A stretch of 64,000 bases of DNA from Caballeronia jiangsuensis (GTDB lineage: Bacteria > Pseudomonadota > Gammaproteobacteria > Burkholderiales > Burkholderiaceae). The stretch lies in the NCBI GenBank assembly GCA_000648925.1, contig JFHF01000002.1, forward strand, positions 1 through 64,000, read 5' to 3'. The position numbers and the translations under genes were made by a program. Below the pieces are notes generated by a model, which made no database searches, had not been told where the DNA came from, and saw only the letters and a list, made by a program, of their open reading frames with translations. Shown here in pieces: positions 57,945 to 64,000 of this stretch (its first letter is position 1; every line of letters starts with the position of its first letter).

Positions 57945-58817
57945 GTGTCTAGTGCGATCAAGATCTATCAGGGACGTTTTGGACGAGTGGCGCTGCTCGA
58001 CATGGATGCGCCGCTCATTCAGCACGCGCATCATCACTGCCATCTTCTGATCAAGGCGGCAGGACCGGACACGTTCTTCGCCGTTCACGATGAACTCCAG
58101 CCGCTGACCGGCGACACCGCGGTGCTGATCAATCCGTGGGAGCCGCACGCGTATCGTCATATCGAACATGCCGAGCAGCGCACGGTGATTCTCGCGATGT
58201 ATATCGAGCCGGACTGGCTGACCGCCATTCAGCATCCGCTCGTGAGCGGCGGTCATCCGCGCTTCTTTCCGCAGTCGTGCGTGCGCATGTCGAACCATGC
58301 GAAGAAGCGCGCCGAAGAGCTCGCGATGGAGATGTGGTGGGCGGACAGCGTCGCCGCCGGGTGTCTGGAGGGGCTGCTCTTCGAGCTGATCCTTTCGGTG
58401 ATCGATCCGAGCCGAAGCTGGCACGAGTCGTCGCGACAGATGGAGCTATCGGGCCGGCGTCCGAACGATCCGCGCATCCGCAAGGCTATCGCTTATCTGC
58501 GCGAGAACACGGGCGCGGAACCGGACATGAATCGGCTGGCGGAACATTGCGGGCTGTCGCGCGCGCATTTCTTCGCGCTGTTTCATCGCTGCACGGGCGT
58601 GACGCCCAACGTGTATCTGAACGTGCTGCGCATGGAAACGGCGATCAACGACCTATCCGCGAGCGCGCATTCGCTGACGGACATCTCATACGATCTGGGG
58701 TTTTCGGCGCCCGCGCATTTCACACGCTTCTTCAAGCAGAACCTGGGTATCACGCCGAGCGAGTATCGCCGTGTGGTGCAGTTATACGAAGCGGATTCCA
58801 GGCAAGTACAGATCTGA
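57945..58817 (+). CDS. AraC-family regulator of the molybdenum hydroxylase region
   Basis: The 290-residue protein has an N-terminal cupin-like domain (about 10-130; HHHCHLLIKAAGPDTF, LINPWEPHAY) and a C-terminal AraC double HTH (about 180-282; MNRLAEHCGLSRAHFFALFHRCTG, LTDISYDLGFSAPAHFTRFFKQNLG). It is the standard activator type. GTG 57945 is the start in this frame, with a purine-rich GAGTGAGG region upstream. It probably activates the genes downstream. Confidence 0.88.
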   Translation: MSSAIKIYQGRFGRVALLDMDAPLIQHAHHHCHLLIKAAGPDTFFAVHDELQPLTGDTAVLINPWEPHAYRHIEHAEQRTVILAMYIEPDWLTAIQHPLVSGGHPRFFPQSCVRMSNHAKKRAEELAMEMWWADSVAAGCLEGLLFELILSVIDPSRSWHESSRQMELSGRRPNDPRIRKAIAYLRENTGAEPDMNRLAEHCGLSRAHFFALFHRCTGVTPNVYLNVLRMETAINDLSASAHSLTDISYDLGFSAPAHFTRFFKQNLGITPSEYRRVVQLYEADSRQVQI

Positions 58818-59046
58818 ACGATGACCCATCCTCGCGCACGCGATCTCACGCGTGCGCTGCACGGTCGCGTCCGTCATCAGGGCTTGCCTCGCGAAAAGCA
58901 TCGGACTGTAAGGTAATTCGCCCGACCGCTTGGTAAGCGATTTTGCGCAGTCGGGCAGTACATTGAATCGACGATGCGATGTGTCTCGCCGCAAGTGCGA
59001 GACACGCTGTTACTGAACATCGCGCACAGCCATGCAGGAGACACGT
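58818..59046 (+). promoter_or_regulatory. Promoter region of the molybdenum hydroxylase operon
   Basis: These 229 bases follow the AraC gene and hold no ORF. An AGGAG site (59036-59040) six bases before GTG 59047 fixes the start of the large subunit. No clear operator repeat is visible. Confidence 0.4.
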
Positions 59047-62000
59047 GTGAGCGACACCGATACCGACACCGCCCTGAAGGAACGCAAGACGCCCGCGATC
59101 GCTTCCGGTCGCGACGAAGCGCAAGCGTCCTCTCGCCCGTTCGTGGGCCGCCCGATGCAACGCCTGGAAGACCCCGCGATTCTCACGGGCCGCGGCCGCT
59201 ACGGCGACGATATCGCCATCAAGACAGGCACGCTGCACGCCGCCGTGCTGCGCTCGCCTTATGCGCATGCGGAGATCAGAAGCATCGACGTGAGCGCCGC
59301 GCTCGCGCACAAGGGCATTCGCGCCGTGCTCACGCGCGACGATGTGCGCGCATGGTCGCAGCCGTTCGTCGTCGGCGTGAAATCGCCGATGGAGCACTGG
59401 GCGCTCGCGATGGATCGCGCGCGTTATAGCGGCGAGCCGGTGGCGGTGGTGATCGGCGAGACGCGCGCCATCGCCGAGGACGGGCTCGATCTCGTCAAGG
59501 TGGACTATGCGCCGCTGCCGCCGGTGGTATCGATCGAAGCGGCCATCGCCGACGATGCGCCGGTGCTTCACGAGACGATCGGCAGCAACGTGGTCAGCGA
59601 CCGCAGCTTTCGTTATGGCGAGCCGGAAGCGGCGTTCGACAACGCGCCGCATCGCGTGTCGATCACCACGCACTATCCGCGCAACACGTGCGCGCCGATC
59701 GAGTGCGGCGTCGTGATCGCGGAATGTCTGCCGGGCAACGAAGGCTATGACGTGACCTCGAATTTCATGGGGCCGTTCTCGTTGCACGCGGTCATGTCGA
59801 TGGCGCTGAAAGTGCCCGCCAATCGTCTGCGTCACAAGGCGCCGCGCGATTCGGGCGGCAGCTTCGGCGTGAAGCAGGCGGTGTTTCCGTATGTCGTGCT
59901 CATGTGCCTCGCATCGAGAAAATGCGGCGCGCCGGTGAAGTGGGTCGAGGACCGGCTGGAGCATCTGAGCGCGGCGACCTCCGCGACCGCGCGCCTGGCG
60001 ACGCTCGAAGCCGCCGTCGAACGCGACGGGCGCATCACCGCGCTGTCCTACGATCAGATCGAGGATTGCGGCGGCTATCTGCGCGCACCGGAGCCCGCCA
60101 CGTTCTATCGCATGCATGGATGTCTGACGGGCGCATACGACATTGCGAACCTGCTCGTGCGCAATCGCGTCGCGCTGACGACGAAAACGCCGACCGGACT
60201 CGTGCGCGGCTTCGGCGGACCGCAGGTGTATTTCTCGCTGGAGCGCCTGATTCAGCGCATCGCGGACGAACTGAAGCTCGATGTGCTCGATGTCTATCGC
60301 CGCAACTTCGTCAGGGCCGATGCGTTTCCGTATCGCGCGGCAGCGGGCGCGTTGCTCGATTCGGGCAACTATCAGGAAGCGCTGCGGCGCGCGTTGGCGC
60401 AGGGCGGCCATGACGAACTGAAGGCGCGCCGCGAGATCGCGCGCCGCGAAGGGCGCCTGTATGGCATCGGTTTCGCGGCGATCGTCGAGCCGTCCGTATC
60501 GAACATGGGCTACATCACGACGGTCATGCCCGCCGAAGCGCGCCGCAAGGCCGGCCCGAAGAGCGGTGCGATCGCGAGCGCGACCGTGAGCGTCGATCTG
60601 ATGGGTGGCGTGATCGTCACCATTGCATCGACGCCGGCGGGGCAAGGGCATATGACCGTGTGCGCGCAGGTCGTCGCGGATGTGCTCGGTCTCGATCCGG
60701 CGGATATCGTCGTGAACGTCGAATTCGACACGCAGAAGGACGCGTGGTCGGTCGCCGCCGGCAACTATTCGAGCCGGTTCGCCGGTGCGGTCGCGGGCAC
60801 GGTGCATCTCGCCGCGACGCGCGTGAAGGACAAGCTCGCGCGCATTCTCGCGAAGCAGTTTTCTTGCACGGAGCAGGACGTGTGTTTCGAAGGCGGACGC
60901 GTGTACATGCGGCAGGCGCCCGAGAAAGCGTTGCCGTTCGCACGCGCCGCGAGCAACGCGCCGCATTGGTCGCCCGCGCTCCTGCCCGAAGGCGAGTCGC
61001 CGGGGCTGCGCGAAACCGTGTTCTGGAATCCGCCCAACATGACCCCGCCCGATGACGAGGATCGCATCAACACGTCCGCGTGCTACGGCTTCGCGTTCGA
61101 CATGTGCGGCGTCGAGATCGATCGCGCGACGGGACGCGTGCGCATCGACCGCTATGTGACGGCGCACGACGCGGGCACGCTGCTCAATCCCGCGCTCGCG
61201 GACGGCCAGATTCGCGGCGCGTTCGCGCAGGGCCTGGGCGCGGCGCTGATGGAAGAGTTTCGTTACGGCGCGGACGGCAGCTTTCAGTCGGGCACGCTCG
61301 CCGACTATCTGATGCCGACGACATGCGAGGTGCCCGATCCGGTCATCGTGCATCTGGAAACGCCTTCGCCTTTTACGCCGCTCGGCGCGAAGGGACTCGG
61401 CGAAGGCAACAACATGAGCACGCCGCCCTGCATCGCGAATGCAGTGGCCGATGCGCTCGGCGTGGCGGACATTCGCCTGCCGCTCACGCCGGCGAAAGTC
61501 ATGGCGATGATCGGCCTCGACGATCCGCCGCCGTCGCGGCCCGAGTATCGCGAAGCCGCGCCGGCGAAAAAGCCTGTGAGCGGCGGCGGCAAGGCGCTCA
61601 CCGCGCAGGGCACCGTCGAACTCGAAGCGACGCCCGAGGCCGTCTTCGCGGTCTTGATGAACCCCGAGGCGCTCGCGAAGGTCGTGCCGGGCTGTCATGC
61701 GCTGGAGACCATCGGACCGAATCAGTATCGCGCCGATGTGACGGTCGGCGTCGGCATGATCAAGGCGCGCTTCGAGGCGAAGATCGGTCTCTCCGACATC
61801 GATGCACCGCGTAGCCTGCGTCTCGCGGGTGCAGGGATATCGCCGCTCGGCAGTGCGCAGGGCGAAGGCCTCGTCAGGCTGGAGCCGACCGCGAAAGGCA
61901 CGCTGCTCGCGTACGACTACGAAGCGCAGGTGTCGGGCAAGGTCGCGGCGGTCGGCGCACGCATGCTCGAAGGCGCGGCGCAGGTGGTATTGCGGCAACT

Positions 62001-62097
62001 CTTCGAATCGCTTGGCAGACAGGCATCGGGCAAGGCCGCGCGCACGAATGCATCGTGGCTCGGACGCATGCTCGCGAAACTGCGGAGGTCGTCATGA
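59047..62097 (+). CDS. Molybdenum hydroxylase large subunit with fused CoxG-like SRPBCC domain
   Basis: The 1016-residue protein has the xanthine dehydrogenase/CO dehydrogenase large-subunit layout (residues about 30-820): FVGRPMQRLEDPAILTGRGRYGDD, RDSGGSFGVKQAVFPYVV, TGLVRGFGGPQVYFSLERL, and the active-site Glu786 in KGLGEGNNMSTP. It lacks the AYxCSFR loop of true CO dehydrogenase. From about 850 a CoxG-like SRPBCC domain follows (LEATPEAVFAVLMNPEALAKVVPG), normally a separate protein. GTG 59047 was chosen because AGGAG lies six bases before it; ATG 59032 overlaps that site. It forms an alpha-beta-gamma complex with the next two genes and hydroxylates an unknown (hetero)aromatic or cyclic substrate. 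Confidence 0.92.
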   Translation: MSDTDTDTALKERKTPAIASGRDEAQASSRPFVGRPMQRLEDPAILTGRGRYGDDIAIKTGTLHAAVLRSPYAHAEIRSIDVSAALAHKGIRAVLTRDDVRAWSQPFVVGVKSPMEHWALAMDRARYSGEPVAVVIGETRAIAEDGLDLVKVDYAPLPPVVSIEAAIADDAPVLHETIGSNVVSDRSFRYGEPEAAFDNAPHRVSITTHYPRNTCAPIECGVVIAECLPGNEGYDVTSNFMGPFSLHAVMSMALKVPANRLRHKAPRDSGGSFGVKQAVFPYVVLMCLASRKCGAPVKWVEDRLEHLSAATSATARLATLEAAVERDGRITALSYDQIEDCGGYLRAPEPATFYRMHGCLTGAYDIANLLVRNRVALTTKTPTGLVRGFGGPQVYFSLERLIQRIADELKLDVLDVYRRNFVRADAFPYRAAAGALLDSGNYQEALRRALAQGGHDELKARREIARREGRLYGIGFAAIVEPSVSNMGYITTVMPAEARRKAGPKSGAIASATVSVDLMGGVIVTIASTPAGQGHMTVCAQVVADVLGLDPADIVVNVEFDTQKDAWSVAAGNYSSRFAGAVAGTVHLAATRVKDKLARILAKQFSCTEQDVCFEGGRVYMRQAPEKALPFARAASNAPHWSPALLPEGESPGLRETVFWNPPNMTPPDDEDRINTSACYGFAFDMCGVEIDRATGRVRIDRYVTAHDAGTLLNPALADGQIRGAFAQGLGAALMEEFRYGADGSFQSGTLADYLMPTTCEVPDPVIVHLETPSPFTPLGAKGLGEGNNMSTPPCIANAVADALGVADIRLPLTPAKVMAMIGLDDPPPSRPEYREAAPAKKPVSGGGKALTAQGTVELEATPEAVFAVLMNPEALAKVVPGCHALETIGPNQYRADVTVGVGMIKARFEAKIGLSDIDAPRSLRLAGAGISPLGSAQGEGLVRLEPTAKGTLLAYDYEAQVSGKVAAVGARMLEGAAQVVLRQLFESLGRQASGKAARTNASWLGRMLAKLRRSS

Positions 62098-62909
62098 AGC
62101 CAGCACCGTTTGCCTATCTGCGCGCGCAGGACACGCGCCACGCGCTCGATGCGCTTGCGCAGGCCGGCGCGGATGCGCGCGTGCTCGCGGGCGGCCAGTC
62201 GCTCATGGCGGTGCTCAACATGCGGCTCGCGCAGCCGCGCTGGCTCATCGACATTTCGCGCACCGCGGAACTGAACACGGTGCGCGTGGAGTCGGGCCAT
62301 CTCGTCGTGGGCGCGGCGGCGACGCAAGGCAGCGTCGAATGGCGCAAGACGCTCGACGATGAAGTGCCGCTCCTGCGCATGACGTTCCCCCATATCTCGC
62401 ATTTTCAGATCAGGAATCGCGGCACCGTATGCGGCTCCATCGCGCATGCGGATCCGAGCGCGGAACTGCCGCTCGCGCTGCTCACGCTCGGCGGCGACGT
62501 CACGCTGCGTTCCGCGAAGCGCAAGCGCACGTTGAGCGCGGCCGATTTCTTCCAGGGCATGTTGATGACCGCGCGCGAGCCGGACGAACTCGTCGAGTCC
62601 GTGCGCTTTCCGCTGAAGACGCCCGGACAACGCTTCGGCTTCACGGAATTCTCGGCGCGTCATGGCGATTTCGCGCTGGTCTCGTGCGCGGCGCTCGTCA
62701 CGGACGATTCGATCCGCATCGGCGTGGGCGGCGTCGCCGACAGACCCGTGCTCGAGTGCCTGCCGCGTCTCGACGGCGACGATCTGCGCGGCGCACTGAA
62801 CGATTTCAGTTGGAAGCTCGGCGCGCGCGACGACGCGAATGTCAGCGCGTCATATCGACGTCATCTCGTGCGCCAGCTCGGATGGCAAGTCATACAGGAG
62901 GCGAAGTGA
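62094..62909 (+). CDS. Molybdenum hydroxylase FAD-binding (medium) subunit
   Basis: The 271-residue subunit has the FAD-binding motifs AGGQSLMAVLNMRLAQP and FPHISHFQIRNRGTVCGSIAHADPSAELPLAL, plus the CO_deh_flav_C region (FTEFSARHGDFALVS). It relays electrons from the iron-sulfur subunit to the acceptor. ATG 62094 has GGAGG upstream and overlaps the large-subunit stop (ATGA). Confidence 0.94.
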   Translation: MKPAPFAYLRAQDTRHALDALAQAGADARVLAGGQSLMAVLNMRLAQPRWLIDISRTAELNTVRVESGHLVVGAAATQGSVEWRKTLDDEVPLLRMTFPHISHFQIRNRGTVCGSIAHADPSAELPLALLTLGGDVTLRSAKRKRTLSAADFFQGMLMTAREPDELVESVRFPLKTPGQRFGFTEFSARHGDFALVSCAALVTDDSIRIGVGGVADRPVLECLPRLDGDDLRGALNDFSWKLGARDDANVSASYRRHLVRQLGWQVIQEAK

Positions 62910-63469
62910 GAAAGACCCAACATGCAGGTTCCGGCGATGCATTGCGCTTCGCGCTTGCGGAAGACACGTCATGCGCCGTGACGCTGGAGCTCAACGGCGT
63001 CACGCGTCGCGGCGCATGCGAAACACGCGAGCTGCTGTCCGATTTCCTGCGTCATGAGCTGGGCGCGACCGGCACACATGTCGGGTGCGAGCATGGCGTG
63101 TGCGGCGCGTGCACGGTGCTCGTCGATGGCGTCGCGGCGCGTTCGTGCCTCATGCTCGCGGTGCAGGCGGACGGACGGCGCATCGACACCGTGGAAGGAC
63201 TGTCCGCGTCGGCGCAGACGCTCGGCGATCTTCAGGAAGCGTTCGCGCGTCATCATGCGTTGCAGTGCGGCTTTTGCACGGCGGGCATCCTGATGTCGTG
63301 CACGGACTTCCTGCAGCGCGTGCCAAATCCCGATGAGCACGAGGTGCGCGAGATGTTGTCCGGCCATCTGTGCCGATGTACGGGCTATACGCCGATCGTC
63401 GCGGCGGTGCTCGACGTGGCGAAGCGGCGGCAGGCGCATTCGCGTGAAGAGGAGGCGAGCCATGTTTGA
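62906..63469 (+). CDS. Molybdenum hydroxylase iron-sulfur (small) subunit
   Basis: The 187-residue subunit has the plant-type [2Fe-2S] motif (GCEHGVCGACTVLVDG, then ARSC) and the second cluster motif (CGFCTAGILMS, GHLCRCTGYTPIV). A 25-residue N-terminal extension precedes the usual start. GTG 62906 overlaps the FAD-subunit stop (GTGA) and has AGGAGG upstream. Both clusters appear intact. Confidence 0.94.
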   Translation: MRKTQHAGSGDALRFALAEDTSCAVTLELNGVTRRGACETRELLSDFLRHELGATGTHVGCEHGVCGACTVLVDGVAARSCLMLAVQADGRRIDTVEGLSASAQTLGDLQEAFARHHALQCGFCTAGILMSCTDFLQRVPNPDEHEVREMLSGHLCRCTGYTPIVAAVLDVAKRRQAHSREEEASHV

Positions 63470-64000
63470 TCTCGGCCGCACGTTCATGCAATCGGTGGAG
63501 CGCAGCCCGCATGCGCCCGCGCTCGTCGACGGCGATATCGCGTTCACCTATGCGCAATGGTTCGACGAAATCGCCAGGGTCGGGACAGGTCTCCAGGCGC
63601 TCGGCCTGACGCGCGGCGATCGTCTGCTGGTCGCGCTGCAAAATCGATGGGAGATGGCGACGCTGCACTGGGCGTGTCAGTTCACGGGTATCGTCATCGT
63701 GCCGTTGAACTGGCGCATCAAGCCCGAGGAGCTCAACTACAGCGTGACCGATGCCGGCGCGCGCGCGATCGTCTATGAAGGCGTTTCCGCGCAAGCCGTG
63801 ACGCAGAGCGCGGCGGCGCAGGATATCGCGCGCATCGGCCTCGACGACGTTGAGGGCGCGACGCATGCGTTCGATGTGCTGCGAGCGTGCGCGCCTGCGC
63901 AGCTTGCCACGGAAGCGTCGGCGGACGACTACTCGGTGATGCTCTACACCTCCGGCACGACCGGCATGGGCAAGGGCGTGCCGCGCAGGCATCGGCATGA
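63462..64000 (+). CDS. AMP-dependent acyl-CoA synthetase, N-terminal part (cut by window end)
   Basis: The visible 179 residues are the start of an ANL-superfamily enzyme: FDLGRTFMQSVERSPHAPAL, GDRLLVALQNRWEMATLHWA, GIVIVPLNWRIKPEEL, and the P-loop YTSGTTGMGKGVPRRH just before the window ends. It would activate a carboxylic acid to its CoA ester. It overlaps the iron-sulfur subunit by eight bases (GAGGCGAGCC upstream of ATG 63462), so the hydroxylase and the ligase work in one operon, probably on an aromatic-type acid. The remainder lies outside. Confidence 0.92.
   Translation, partial: MFDLGRTFMQSVERSPHAPALVDGDIAFTYAQWFDEIARVGTGLQALGLTRGDRLLVALQNRWEMATLHWACQFTGIVIVPLNWRIKPEELNYSVTDAGARAIVYEGVSAQAVTQSAAAQDIARIGLDDVEGATHAFDVLRACAPAQLATEASADDYSVMLYTSGTTGMGKGVPRRHRH

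Noticed and set aside
58846..61998. 1050-codon minus-strand frame opposite the molybdenum hydroxylase
   Set aside because: The plus strand carries clear Mo-hydroxylase motifs and a coupled operon; the antisense frame has shadow composition only.
59047..63469. Aerobic CO dehydrogenase (coxMSL)
   Set aside because: The AYxCSFR active-site loop is missing and gene order and companion genes fit another molybdenum hydroxylase.
1..64000. CRISPR arrays, tRNA, rRNA, integrase or IS elements
   Set aside because: Looked for by eye through repeats and protein motifs; none seen, so the lower-GC segments have no visible mobile element to explain them.

Overview
The window is high-GC, densely packed DNA of Burkholderiaceae type, most likely Paraburkholderia, Caballeronia or Burkholderia. 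The evidence is gene content and style: a type VI secretion (T6SS) locus with a threonine-phosphorylation branch, a 526-residue isocitrate lyase of the KQCGH type, many ATGA/GTGA stop-start overlaps, and stacked acyl-CoA, LIV-type ABC and molybdenum-hydroxylase catabolic operons. I see no tRNA, rRNA, CRISPR array, IS element or phage integrase. Genus is inferred from style, not from an alignment.

Layout. 1-7.5 kb: 3' end of a T6SS operon (tagH end, tssK, tssL, tssM, tagF, all +). 7.5-11.5 kb: a convergent operon (-) with a FecR-domain periplasmic protein, a membrane protein carrying a CxxCH heme motif and HAMP, a Ser/Thr kinase (PpkA-like) and a PP2C phosphatase (PppA-like). This is the regulatory arm expected to act on the Fha/TagH protein. 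11.6-13.3 kb: a 511-residue protein of unknown function preceded by a 44-residue ORF, a possible effector module. 13.8-15.4 kb: aceA with palindromes upstream and a clean terminator. 15.4-19.7 kb: a lower-GC cassette (LysR, FAD amine oxidase-like enzyme, RidA, MFS transporter), probably for catabolism of an amine or amino acid.

20.1-30.4 kb is the accessory region. It holds a LapG-like cysteine protease, two AraC-type regulators, a papain-like protease next to a chagasin-type inhibitor, a standalone P-loop ATPase, a 45-codon ORF with a strong ribosome-binding site and its own terminator, a LuxR-type regulator, and a protealysin-like M4 metalloprotease. The M4 protease has a C-terminal domain that recurs as a separate protein in the next gene, then a Pro/Gly-rich protein, then an emfourin-like inhibitor on the other strand. 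Two unrelated protease-inhibitor pairs within 7.2 kb, surrounded by regulators, is the most unusual feature of the window.

30.6-33.3 kb: a TonB-dependent siderophore receptor with a Fur-like palindrome, and a DUF3253 protein. 33.5-43.3 kb: one long catabolic operon (MaoC, MFS, MmgE/PrpD, acyl-CoA dehydrogenase, CaiB-type CoA transferase, GntR, CitE-like lyase, EtfBA, DUF2889). Its enzyme set fits CoA-dependent breakdown of a branched C5 dicarboxylate to acetyl-CoA and pyruvate. 43.3-46.4 kb: a secreted alpha/beta hydrolase, an orphan Hcp and a Tat/lipoprotein GH64 beta-1,3-glucanase. 46.6-55.1 kb: a FadR-type regulator, a perfect 36-bp palindrome over a strong promoter, a complete LIV-type ABC importer, an M20 carbamoylase-like amidase and an M81 (MlrC) protein. 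55.1-57 kb: RidA, an SRPBCC-VOC fusion and an ArsR regulator. 57-64 kb: enoyl-CoA hydratase, AraC regulator, a three-subunit molybdenum hydroxylase whose large subunit carries a fused CoxG-like domain, and the start of an acyl-CoA synthetase cut by the window end.
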